Counted from the first letter of the stretch, positions 33,226 to 44,316 are shown. The stretch: 64,000 nt of DNA from Fagopyrum homotropicum (GCA_033239125.1 BSWB01000002.1:45171001-45235000), one strand, 5' to 3'. Made by a program: numbers and translations. Notes: generated from the letters alone by a model not told the origin.

Positions 33226-36200
33226 AGTTTTTGGCGCCGTTGCCGGGGACTAGGTTAAGATTAAGTCATTTGCTTTTGATTGTTTTTAGTGTTTATCTTT
33301 CTTGTTACTTTTGATCTTGTGTTGTTTTTGTCTTTGCCTTTTCATGTTTGCCATGGACGGATTGTACCTCCAAGACGACCTTGACAACATGGAGTATGAG
33401 GAGTGGATGGAAGGCCAAGATCTAGGACCTCTCCATGATGAGTTTGAGTATTGGGAGAAGTTCAATGTCTATCATGAGTTCCATGATCAAACTCACATGA
33501 TTACATTACCTCATGAGGAACCTCACCATCAACTTCATGAAGATCGATTGGAATCAATGCTAGAGAAAATGTTGAGGAAGATGGATGATCTAGAAAGCAA
33601 CCTTACTTCCATTTCTAGTTCCCACATGGAGCTTGAAGCGGAAGTATGTCATCAAGAGGAGGTTCACTATGAGGAGATCCAAGAATTGCCCGATTCACCC
33701 ATAACCAATAGACGCCTTGAGGAAGAGTTGAATGAAGCTCGGGAGCAATTGAGACTAAGGGATTTGGCCCTGAAGGAAGAAAGGAGATTGAATACCGAGA
33801 GAGAAGAGCAAATGAGGAGGGAGATTGAGGAGATCAGGAATGCTCTTATGCTAGGAGACCCTACCATTCTTCAAGATTCACCTCCATCTCCTTCACCTTT
33901 AGAGGAGTGCAATGAAGTATTCTCATCCCCGGACATCCTTGCCATAAACCTCGGAACCATACATGAAGAGCTCACTTGGAACGGATGCAGCAGAGTGAAC
34001 CACGGCCATGGAGGACAAACCACGACCGTGGAAGACTACAGAGGAAATCACGGCCGTGGAGTACAAATCACGACCGTGGAAGGCTCTGTAGTGGTCCATC
34101 CTAAGCCAATCTCAGCTCCCTCCGACCCTTCCTTGCTTGCCCGGAGTACACACGAAGATTGGAGCCCCTTTCCTAAGGATTCTCCGTCATTGAATGATGG
34201 AGGCAAGCATGATGGATCCATGATGGTTATGAAGTACTTCAATGAAGGATTCTTCCCAAGAATCGGCATTCCTCGGATCATAGAGGATGAGGATGACAAG
34301 CGTTTCACCGGTATGACCGCGGAGTACAAATTGCCTAAGTATGGGGTGACACCTATGGTTGCAACTCTATACTATCGTCAAGGAAGCGGTGATGAAGGAG
34401 TCTACTACTCACCGGTGAAAAGAGAACTCAAAGCTTATTTGGGCATCAAGTGGCCCTTGCTTGTCATCATGGATTCCGGGAAAAGATGGTTGCTTGGACT
34501 CCTCAAGCAAACCATGGTATTCGAGGTGGATTAACATATCCACGGAGTTTGGTCAAGCTAATGACCTAAAAGAAGCGCTTGGTGGGAGGCAACCCATCGG
34601 TACAACTCTTTCCCTTTTCTCTTTTGCCTTTGTTTTTGCTTTTGTGTGTTTTTGTGTTTTGTGTTTGTGGTAGATTTTAGGTAATGAGGAAGCCTTGCAA
34701 GGCGAATTGATGACGATGATTCCATTTTCAAACATGGGTGGAGCGGACGTGAGGCTTGGACGGCTTGAGGTGTCTTGTTAGATGGAAGAGCTCCCATCTC
34801 ACATATACCTTGGCGCGGGTCTCGACGCCGGAATGATTATGAAGAGCTCTATACCATGCTTGATCGATCATCCACACCACCACTCCACACGAGTTCATCC
34901 CAAATACCGAAGCAAACCATTTTACATTGTGAGAACCTTCTTTCACTCTCTTTACTTGAATACCACATTGGGGACAATGTGTTTCTAAGTATGGGGTGGG
35001 GTTTGCATGATCCTTTGCATGATGAGCATCTAGGGTAGTTTAATATTTTCACATGTCTTGCATTGTACATACATATTCCGAAAATTCCAAAAAATCAGAA
35101 AATTTAAAAATTTTTGTGCTTTCTAGGCTTGGATATGACCCTAATGATGAACCTTGCCTTGTGGATTGGCTATGGATGGCCTTGTGTGTTTAATTGATGA
35201 TGCATATGTGGACTTGAAATACTTATCTTGAATTCCATGAATGACTTGTGATTATGATGCTTGCCTTGATTTAATTAAGGATTGAAAGTCGAAATTGCAT
35301 GATAGTTCTTGCACATCAATTAGGAGTGATTAAGGCAATTCATCTTCCTCTACTTCTCATCTTGATCATGTTTTTTGAGCACCTCAATTGAGATAAATTT
35401 GACCTCTTTTGACCCATCCGGGAATAGGAGCATGTTAGTGTGTTGATGTGTGTGAAAAGCAAGTGTGGGGTGAAGTTGTTGATGAAAGGAATGTCATGAA
35501 TGAAGTGCTGAAATTGTTGTGAAAGTGTAGCCAAAAATATAGGTTTGGGGACGTTGGCTTAAATGACAAGTAACTCGGTACACTTCACATAATCGGGTGT
35601 TGGTGCCTTTCCAAAGTCAAATAAACCAATAGTCCTAACGAGCTTTGGTATGTGTGCCCGGTGTGGATGCACCTCGAAAAAATAAGAAAAAGCCCGAGGA
35701 TGGCTAATCACCAAGGTTTCGGCTTTTGTACACCAATGCCATTGCCTCAAAAAAATAAGCGAAAGAAAAAGAAAAGAAAGAAAAGAGAAATTAAGAAAAA
35801 TATACACTTGAGGGAAGTTGATAAGAATTGTGAAGTTGTGGTTGTTTAGTTCCTTTCCCGGATTAGCATCACATAGCCTAGAAAATTCCCACCTAAACAC
35901 AACGTTTCTTGGCCTTCTATTTTACAAGTCCTTTTGACCTACTTGCATGTGTGTAAGACTAAGTGATTTAGATTGGATATACTCATGATCATCTTGACTT
36001 CTTCATCTTTACATTTCATTGCATGCTATCAAGTTAAGTGTAATTGTCTTTCCATGCTTTTATTTATTTGATACATAATTGCTTGTCCATTGCCATGAAA
36101 CATGACTATGAAGGTGATCCAATATTAGAAGCACAACCCAAAAATATTTGCCATTTTTCTGCATGCATAAATCATGTCATCCTTTAGTCTATAGTTGAGC

Positions 36201-36240
36201 ATTTGCTCGGGGACGAGCAAACCTTAAGTATGGGGTATTT
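33226..36240 (+). mobile_element. Internal region of unit 4
   Basis: PBS at 33232-33248, ORF 33302-34534, internal hairpin-PPT at 34964, terminal hairpin-PPT at 36202. Private changes are GAAAGCAACC (about 33597), CATCCGGG (about 35419) and one inserted base near 35787, which makes this unit 4,661 bp. Confidence 0.88.
33302..34534 (+). CDS. Unknown 410-codon protein of the non-autonomous element, copy 4
   Basis: Intact. It has Arg at about residue 137 like copy 1, and a private Ser for Arg (LESNLTS) at about residue 100. The likely start is the Met at 33353. Four intact copies fit either recent duplication or a protein that is still needed; with this low divergence the two cannot be separated. 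Confidence 0.7.
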   Translation: MLLLILCCFCLCLFMFAMDGLYLQDDLDNMEYEEWMEGQDLGPLHDEFEYWEKFNVYHEFHDQTHMITLPHEEPHHQLHEDRLESMLEKMLRKMDDLESNLTSISSSHMELEAEVCHQEEVHYEEIQELPDSPITNRRLEEELNEAREQLRLRDLALKEERRLNTEREEQMRREIEEIRNALMLGDPTILQDSPPSPSPLEECNEVFSSPDILAINLGTIHEELTWNGCSRVNHGHGGQTTTVEDYRGNHGRGVQITTVEGSVVVHPKPISAPSDPSLLARSTHEDWSPFPKDSPSLNDGGKHDGSMMVMKYFNEGFFPRIGIPRIIEDEDDKRFTGMTAEYKLPKYGVTPMVATLYYRQGSGDEGVYYSPVKRELKAYLGIKWPLLVIMDSGKRWLLGLLKQTMVFEVD

Positions 36241-37886
36241 TGATAACACGATTTTTGACTTAGTTTTAGACACTCATTTAGATAGATTTTCCGCTCATTC
36301 ATGCATGGTTTAGTATTAGTTCACGGCGTTTGCACTCAAATCACGTATTTTGTCGAGATAGACGTCTACTCGGACTTTTGCTTGCTTTGTAGGTATTTTG
36401 GGAGATTTAAGAACCTAATCGATACATCCGAGGATCATTCCTCGAGATGACACACTTCCAGACTCATTGGAATGCAAGCTAAGGGCTAAGGAGGACTCAT
36501 GGAACCTTACCAACACAAGCCATGCACCAAATCATGACTCAACGAGCATAGAAGCAACCTCTGGAACAAACCACGGTCTGGACCAAGACCACGGCCGTGG
36601 ACTTGCCCGTGATTCTTGCCAGGACCACATCGACAGCTGGCCACGATCTCTTCCATTGCTCTTGCATCCTAGTGGGTATTTAAAGGATTTTGCAGGCTGT
36701 AATTGGGGATCTTTCTCCTCTCTTTTGACCTACCTTTCTTCCCCAAAACATTTGGCCATTGTTGCCTCTCTTCCAAGCACCCATTAGGGGTGTTCTTGGA
36801 GGAGATTAGTATAGATTCTCGTTTTAGAGTGAGATTAGAGTGGATTCGAGTGAAGCTTTCATTGTTGTCAAGTTGGATTTGCTCTTGGAGCCTTGTAAAA
36901 ATTTGGTAATTTCTATTCTATGCTTTTAATGTCTTTTCTTTGGATTGTTCTTCATCATTTGACCATGACTTGCAAGCATGCTTTATTTGTGGAGATTGAT
37001 CTTGAAATGAATGTTGTTGGCTAGATAGGTTGCGATTCTAGAGTAAGGAAAGAAGGGTTATGGCTAGAAGCATGATAGGATGAACCTAGATTTTTACCCT
37101 TGGATGACTTGTGTTGTTGAAATCCTAGTGTTTGTTGAGCTTAATTTAGCTTAGGATCACCTAATGCTATCAACCTAAGTGAGGGAAGAGATCTACCCGA
37201 TGATTTCCGATCTTAGATACCTAAGATGACAAACCCTAGGTAGTGGTGAGCCTCACAAGCCTCCATTGGACTAAGTGTGCTAGGATAGTTGATTAGGACT
37301 TCCCTTTCCGAGACTTACCCGGTAAGGATAGGTTAGACCCCTAGGTAACAATCCGGTTTGTGTAGAATTCCTATCCTTAGGTTCTTAGAGACTTACCCGG
37401 TGACGAGACCTTAGGAATGGACTAGTGGACCATGAGACCTACCCGGTAATTGATCCCAATCTAGAAACGCTAAATTCCGACATATCATAGTTAATCCGAG
37501 GAATGAATAGTTAGCTTGAGTCTATGCCATAGCCGGGACTTCCAAACTCTAGAATCCGCTTTGTTATTTCCATTCTCCTATCTTTAGTGTTAGTTTGTGT
37601 TTATGTTGCTTGATTGTGTTCACATATTTGTGATCTTTGTTTGATCACACAAAACCCTCCAAAAACATTGTGTTTTCCATTTTCTTTATTCCTCATCTTA
37701 TCTTAGTCTAGATTCACACTATTTTTGATCATCGAATGACTTAGTTTCACCTCAGTCCTTGAGTTCGACCTCGGAATACTTTCCTTTCTACAAAACGACC
37801 CGTACACTGCGGGTTTCGCTAGGTAGTTTAGGATTTAGTTCGAGTTTATAAATGTAAAGCTTTTTGTGCTATTTCCTAGCGTAACA
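36241..37886 (+). repeat. LTR5 of the array (outer right end)
   Basis: 1,646 bp ending CGTAACA, directly followed by CGGAC. It has the most private changes, about nine by eye spread over its length. These include a perfect CCACGGCCGTGG (36589-36600) where the other LTRs have CCATGGCCGTGG. It carries GGGAGAT like LTR1 rather than AAGAGAT. Confidence 0.92.
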
Positions 37887-38827
37887 CGGACCCTGGGGGT
37901 AAAACCGTCTTTTCTCAAAAAAGAGTTGGTTTAGTGTTGTTTCTCGGTTTTCCATTGTTGACCTAGAAGTTGTTACTTCTAGAGGTCGGATAATTACTGA
38001 TATGAGTTCTATGTTATGATCAGGCAGTCGAAATTATACTCAGCGGGATCGAGTGCTTTGGTTGACGGGACTTGACCGGTTCAAGTAAGTCCTTTGTGCT
38101 TACTTAGTTACAATCATATGTTGCCTGAATGACATGAGTGGTGTTTGCGTTACGTGTTTATATTATGTTGTTAGTTATAAACAACCGACTGGTAATTGGC
38201 CCACGGGTAACGGGCGGTGGTCACTTGTCCAGTTCTCCCAAGGGAGGCTGGTAGGTGCTTCGTGACTGGGCCAGATTGGGATACACGGGGAGGGTACCGA
38301 TCCACTCCATGTGCGCCGAACCACTCCGGCTGGATAAAAGTTAGAGGGTGAGAGTTTGAGACTTCTCGTGTCACACTTGTAATTGAATAATGTGAATGAC
38401 GTTAATAAAGATAATAACCGGATTTCAGTGATATCATGCTATGTGTTTACATGTTGATTTGATGTGTGTTTGTGCTTATGTATTCTTCTGATGTTAGATT
38501 GTAGCTAACGGTTTATCCGTGTTGTTAGTTCTTCGCAGTTTTGGACAGTTGTAGAGATATCCGGAGCGGATGGTCAGCCGGGTCCACGTACTCATTTAGA
38601 TGAGGACGGGGGCGTCTTCAGTTTCTTTATATACGTTACATTTTATCTCCGTGTTGTAAGGTTGATGCATATCATTCATGTAAATTTTATTTAATGTTTT
38701 CAAATGATTTAAATACATTTGTGCCTTGTTGTAAGGTCCTAGTAAAGTAGTTGTCAAACTAAGGTCGGGACCCATTGTGAGGTACTAACCAGTAGCTCCC
38801 CGAGTTTTGAGAATTTGGGGTGTTACA
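37887..38827 (+). repeat. Interrupted LTR-like sequence, right part (host of the array)
   Basis: It begins with the right CGGAC duplication and ends GGGTGTTACA at 38827, a typical gypsy LTR end also seen in the chromovirus. It joins a transposase remnant directly. No internal region or second LTR follows, so this looks like a solo or truncated LTR that received the array. Confidence 0.65.
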
Positions 38828-39817
38828 ATATACAACCCTCAATGTCCATTTTTGTTCTTCAATTTGTGCTCCCTCAAGTTGAAACATGTACATACACTTC
38901 TTTGATTTTTTTTTTCCGGCTAGAACTTGGAACATGATCGGGATTAACATCTTTCTCCTTTCTAGGTCCTCCGTGTCTATCACATGCCAGTTGTAAGATA
39001 CGAAACCCTCGTCTACCCAACCATGATTTTTTAATAACAAACATCATATTCATTGATTTTTCCACATATTGAGCTCAACCCAATAAGTTTTCTCTATCCG
39101 AAAAATATCCATGGAGCTCAAATTTGGACGAAAAATCAGTACCAGTTGCACGGGAATAGTTCGGATGATTGTGCAATGTCCTAATCAAATTCCATAAGAT
39201 TCCAAATAAAATAAGATAAAGTATTATTTATAAAATTCAAGTATTATATTCTTAAATGAGTAAAAATAATAAAATAAGTTATAAATTGAACAATTCCGGT
39301 TCTCTATTCTAACATGTTTAAAACCTAATTCAACAATTTCAGTTCTGCATTGTAACACGTCTAAAACTAATCCTACTAATTCAACAATTTCGGCTCTCTA
39401 TTCTAACACGTCTAAAACCAAACCGACTAATTCAACAATTCCGGTTCTCTATTCTAACACGTCTAAAACTAATCCGACTTATTTCCGGTATTCTATTCTA
39501 ACATGTCTAAAACTAATCCGACTAATTCAACAATTCCAGTTCTCTATTCTAACACATTAAAAATCAATCTGAATAATTCAACAATTTCGGTTGTATATTC
39601 CAAACATGTCTCAAAGTAATTAAATAAAGTATAAATTGTACACTTCAAGTTGTGTGAGAAGTGCTTCCGAATCACTATATTTATCTACATCGAACGGCAT
39701 ATTTGAGCTTTCACCAACGGATTCTACATTGGCTTCTTCGGAAAATGTCGACATTTGTACGAGCTTTTTCGGATGTGAATAGTGATTTCGGATGTGAATA
39801 GTGATATGATTTGACAT
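38828..39817 (-). pseudogene. FAR1/MULE-type transposase N-terminal remnant
   Basis: On the minus strand, short open stretches resemble the N-terminal zinc-binding region of Mutator-like transposases and the derived FAR1 family: MMFVIKKSWL, ILQLACDRHGG, then in a shifted frame FQLEGAQIEEQKWTLRVVY. A TGA where Trp is expected (just upstream of AQYVEKS) and the frameshift show decay. The match stops at 38828, where the LTR begins, so the LTR inserted into it. The stretch 39817-39620 (MSTFSEEANVES) could be the original protein start. The C-terminal transposase core is absent. Confidence 0.5.
39289..39625. repeat. 51-bp minisatellite, about seven units
   Basis: The unit contains CAACAATT, TTCTCTATTCTAACACG and TCTAAAAC. 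CAACAATT starts at 39331, 39382, 39433, 39528 and 39579, giving spacings of 51, 51, 95 (one unit shortened) and 51. It lies inside the transposase remnant. Units are long and imperfect and lack unique spacers, so it is not CRISPR-like. Confidence 0.8.
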
Positions 39818-39904
39818 GCATATATAAACTCGTAAATGAATAATGACTAGTTTTCAACGGATATATTCTAACGGCTACATTACAATGGGTATCTAACGGC
39901 TCTT

Positions 39905-40110
39905 TTTTTCGAAAGTGTAACGGCTAGCATGGGGCGCATGTGCACTCCGCATGCGCCCCACTTGTGCACCTCAGTCCGGTTGCGACCCACTTCTACGCCT
40001 CATGAGGTGCACATGGGAGCCTTGGGGTAGACTCGGAGTCTGCCCGCACCCCAAGCCTTGGGCGCATGCGGACTCTGTGTTTGTGAGGCATTTGTCTGCC
40101 CCATTAGTCA
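39905..40110. repeat. GC-rich palindrome cluster
   Basis: In AT-rich surroundings three inverted repeats follow one another: GGGGCGCATG...CATGCGCCCC (about 39931-39960), GTGCACCTCA...TGAGGTGCAC (about 39965-40013), and CTTGGGGT...ACCCCAAG (about 40021-40056) around GACTCGGAGTC. The motif GGGCGCATGCGGACTC recurs at about 40060. This could be the terminal region of the Mutator-like element represented by the neighbouring remnant. Confidence 0.55.
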
Positions 40111-40284
40111 GCTTGTTTTTAATAAGATAATATGAGTTAATAGATGTCCCTCTTCCACCCTAATATCAAGTGGAGATCACCCCTATGAAAATTCCAAACC
40201 ATAATTCCACAATGATGACTCGTCTAAAGCATGAACCATGGGTTGGTACAAAGCGACCACTACCTTCCCACAAAATATAGTACA

Positions 40285-43200
40285 TCATTGAAGATCGCTT
40301 TCTGGAATTGTAGAGGCATGCATGAGGAAGAAAATTTTCTAGACAAACATCAACCTTATGTGCAAAAACGAACACATCCAAATGATTATGCTTGCCGAAA
40401 CTAAAACAAGTGTTGAACCCGAAGAAAGATTATGGAAAAACTCTGGCTTTGATAAAAAAAATTTATCCCAACTATGGGATATAGTGGAAGACTATGTCTC
40501 CTATGGAAGGAATATCAACTACATAATGAAAAAATCAAAATTATAAAATCAAACGACAGATTTCTAATTATTCAGCACACAAATCTGAGCAATAATTTTG
40601 AAACTATTATCTTTGTCATTTATGCTCCTCCAAATGAGCATATGAAATATGGATTTTGGTCATTGTTATCGAGTGGAATGACTGTTATAAACAAACAGCT
40701 TGTATTGATTGACGACTATAATGAATTGCTGAAACCTTTTGATAAGAAAGGGAGGACCCCACTAACTAAAAACAAATATGATAGGCTACAACAAATTTCC
40801 CAGCAATATAGTTTAGTTGATCTCCTAACTACAAGGAATGTTTTAACGTGGAAAAAGAAAAAAGATGGTGATGATAACACGTTCGAAAAACTTGACAAAA
40901 TAATGACATCAATAGATGTCATTCATGAATACCATGGGATCCATACTCAAAACCATGCATTCACCAACTCTGACCACTGTATGGTCACGTTCCAACTACA
41001 AAACACTCATATGAAGTTTAAGAACAACCCTTTCATATTTGAAACAATGTGGATGCAAAGACAAGATTGTGGGGATCTCGTTAAACAAGTGTGGAGAACG
41101 CAATTTCCTGACACCCACATGTTCAATCTAGTGAAAAAGACAAACCTCCTCAAACAAAAGCTAAAACAATGGAGTCGTGAAAAATTCAGGAATATCAATA
41201 AACAACTCCAAAATGTGGATGGTGAGGTCGAACTTCTCCAAAAACGAAACTTTGCATCTTTCAACCAAAGTATGAATAATAAATTAAATAGATTAATGAG
41301 AAAGAGAGAATGCCTTTTAGACTATCAACACAAGTACTAGGTACAAAGAGCAAAAACGAACAACTTACAGCTTAGCGACAAGAATACAAAATTCCACCAT
41401 ATGAAAGCAACAAGCAGAAGGAATAAAAAAAATCATCACAACGCTAATTACCACCAATGATGGTACAATTGTGTCCAAAGAAAATGAAATAAGTGAGGAA
41501 TTCCTTACACAATACAAACACGGATTTCAATCCTCAACAATCGATCACAACAAGCTCCAAAAAAAATATAAGCTATCCATCTAGTAAGCATACATTCATC
41601 GCACTTCTCCCAAAAGTACTGACATATCATCGGACCAACAGTTGAAATGGCAGTGGAGAGTTTCTTCAGAACCGGCATAATACTCAAACAAATTAACCAT
41701 ACATTCATCGCACTTCTCCCAAAAATGAAAAACCCGTCAGCAACTAAGCACTATAGACCAATTAGTCTATGCTCGACCATCTATAAAATAATTACCAAAA
41801 TTTTGGCCAAAAGACTAAGTATCGATCTACCAAAACTAATTCACCCACTACAAAGTGTTTTCACTAAAAATAGAGCAATTCATGATAATGTGCTTATTGC
41901 TCACGAAATTTTTCATAACTTCGGATCAAAGAAAGGAAAAGATGGGTTTATGGCAAGCAAACTAGATACGGATAAGCTTACGACAAAGTTGAAGGAAAGT
42001 GTTAGAAAAATTTGGATTTGATGGAAAATTTTGAGAAAGGATCTTTGAATGCATCTCAACAGTATCCTACTCCATATTAATAAACGACTCACCTTCAACG
42101 ATTTTCTCTCCCCAACGAGGGTTACGTCAAGGTGACCCCCTTCCCCACCACTACTTTTTAACCTGTGTGCGGAAGTATTGGCAAGAAACCTACAAATTTT
42201 GACTAATGAGAATCCTAAAGCTATAGGTTTCCCCATTACAAAAAATGGTTCAAGAATACCGTTCTTAGCTTTCGCTGATGATATAATAATCTTCTCAAAT
42301 GCAACAACAGAAGCAAGCAACAAAATACTATTGACACTAAATGACTATTGTGAGATTTTGGGACAAGTCATAAACTATCACAAATCAGCATTCCAAACTA
42401 CTGTGAATGTTGATCAGGTCAACAGAAGAAGAATTCAAACACACCTTGGCATCAACGGAACCTCGAATTTAGAACAATATCTCGGTTGTCCCATTATTAA
42501 TAAGGACATCTTTTACTCTGTCATCCTGAAGTCAAAACAACAACTCACAAAGTGAAAAACATCATCTCTATCCCAAGAAGGCAGAATTACTCTAACTAAG
42601 GCATACCTAAATGAAACCAAGCTACCTTTTGCAGACATTTTTTCCGCCGTCTAGCATTCGCCACGAACTTGACCAAATTAATAGAATTTTCTTGTGGAAT
42701 AAAGGACCTTCTTTCCACCCGTTGATTAGCTGGGATAAAATTTGCAAGCCAAGAACCCTAGGCGGAACTGGAATTAGAAAAGCAGAAGACATGAATAAAG
42801 CACTACAGATGAAACTACTATGGAAAATTATGGCCGACCCGGACAACATTTGGGTTAAAATAGTCGAAGAAAAATATCTTAAGGGGAGATGCCTCTGGAA
42901 TTATGAATGCGGAAAAAACACATCGTGACAATGGAAGAAACTAATAAAATTGAGAAAAGAATTTGATAAAGGTCTCCGATAGCGGGTTGGATATGGACAA
43001 ACTGTGAAAATTTGGAAAGATAGATGGATTACTGACAAACCACTTTTAGACCTTGTAAGGAACAAGACACTAATAAAACCGAACGAACTAACTTCCTCAT
43101 ATATGATGGACAAAAGATGGAACCAACAGAGTATAAACCAAATACGAACAATTCTATCCAACAACATTATAATCAAATTAACAACTATAACCTCCCCATA

Positions 43201-44316
43201 AACGATATAAGACATAGACTATACTGGGCAGCTAACGACGAGGGATGATACTCGACCGAATCGGCGATGAAAATGATACAAAAATGAAAGGTGGGGGTCA
43301 CCCATGACAAAACATGGATTTGAAAAATCAACATAATGCCAAAAATTAAAAATTTCATATGGAAATTAGCTTTGGACGGAATACCAACTAAACAAAATCT
43401 CGACAAACAAAAAATCTCCGTGGTAATGAATTGTGAATTCTGTAATCACCACACAAAAAATACTAAACACCTTTTCTTCGAGTGCCAATACAACCTAAAG
43501 ACCATTGATAACCAAATGATATCCTCTTTACTTAACAATTGCGATATTGACAATTTGAGCATTAGTGATATTCGTTTAGAAATAAAAGGAAAAATCAGAG
43601 CAATTTAACTAAAACACCTTAGTGTTATGTGGTGGAACATTTGGATGGCTAGAAACCAAGTCATCTTTCACAAGAAAAAAATACTAGCTATAAATCAAAT
43701 TACCGGATGAGAGAAGGCAAACGCAAAACTTCCCGTGAACAACATAAAGCAACCAAATCAAAGAAGAAAAACAAAAAACATAAAATGGGAGAGACCAAAA
43801 AAGGGATATGCTAAGCTAAATTGTGATGCCGCTAGAAACTCACCGAACCATTTTACATTTGGCTTTGCCATTAGAAACCATATGGTCGTTCCTATTGCTA
43901 TAGGAAATGAAAATCGTAATGCTAAATCAGTATTAGAGGCAGAATCTTATGCTCTACGTGAGGGTCTGATAAAGGTCAAAGAGTTAGGTGTAACATCCAT
44001 CGAGATTGAAGGAGACAATTTGATACTCATTAACGCGATCAACGGGACATGGAATCCTCCATGAGAAATGAACATGATCATCTTTGATATTGTCAACATG
44101 ATCTCGGGATTCACGAACTCTTCCGCTCACCACATCTTCAGGAAAATCGGCACTGTTGCAGATAGGATCCCGATGCACGAACTCGGTTCAGCCATCGTCA
44201 TCGATTCTATTCCAAATGATGTTGAAGACCTTATCCTTAGGGATGCTTTAGCTCGATCGGTTTCTAGGAACTTATCTTTCTATTTCGCTTACCTTTGTAT
44301 AAAAAAAAGTGGATAA
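40285..44316 (+). pseudogene. LINE ORF2 pseudogene: endonuclease, RT, zf-RVT, RNase H
   Basis: The endonuclease opens with IAFWNCRGM (about 40295) and continues through FVIYAPPNEH, LVLIDDYNEL and FTNSDHCMV (to 41340). The RT region (41647-42555) shows FIALLPKMKN, YRPISLCSTIYKIITKILA and the catalytic FADD in FLAFADDIIIFSN (about 42265). Downstream are LGGTGIRKAEDMNKAL (about 42760), GYGQTVKIWKDRW, the MPKIKNFIWKLALDGI box with CEFC...H (43336-43608), and an RNase H segment LNCDAARN...AESYALREGL (43735-44064). In-frame stops include 41338, 42553, 42926, 42980, 43321 and 44062; most sit where Trp is usual. Non-functional. Confidence 0.82.
41587..41725 (+). repeat. Short direct duplication inside the LINE
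   Basis: A stretch of about 27 nt (CATACATTCATCGCACTTCT and the following CCCAAAA) occurs at about 41587 and again at about 41698, just before the RT ALLPK motif. It is probably a local slip or repair duplication. Confidence 0.6.

Larger units (their letters stand above)
17600..37886 (+). mobile_element. Tandem array of a non-autonomous Athila-related LTR element: five LTRs, four internal regions
   Basis: Five LTRs of about 1,646 bp start at 17600, 22260, 26920, 31580 and 36241. Four internal regions of about 3,014 bp lie between them, all head to tail. The period is exactly 4,660 bp three times and 4,661 bp for the last unit (one inserted base near 35787). A single CGGAC duplication brackets the whole. 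Units differ by only a handful of bases. Each unit has a tRNA-Asp PBS, one 410-codon ORF and two hairpin-PPT modules, but no protease, RT or integrase. A single insertion expanded by unequal LTR recombination is the simplest reading. Confidence 0.93.

Noticed and set aside
17600..37886. Array as pure assembly artefact
   Set aside because: Not fully excluded, but units carry distinct private changes (unit 4 insertion, LTR1 and LTR5 variants), which a simple duplication error would not create. Units 2 and 3 look the same and remain the least certain.
39289..39625. CRISPR-like array
   Set aside because: 51-bp units are contiguous and imperfect, with no unique spacers, in plant DNA.
43984..44178. 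Antisense ORF over the LINE RNase H region
   Set aside because: Shadow of the plus-strand RNase H domain.
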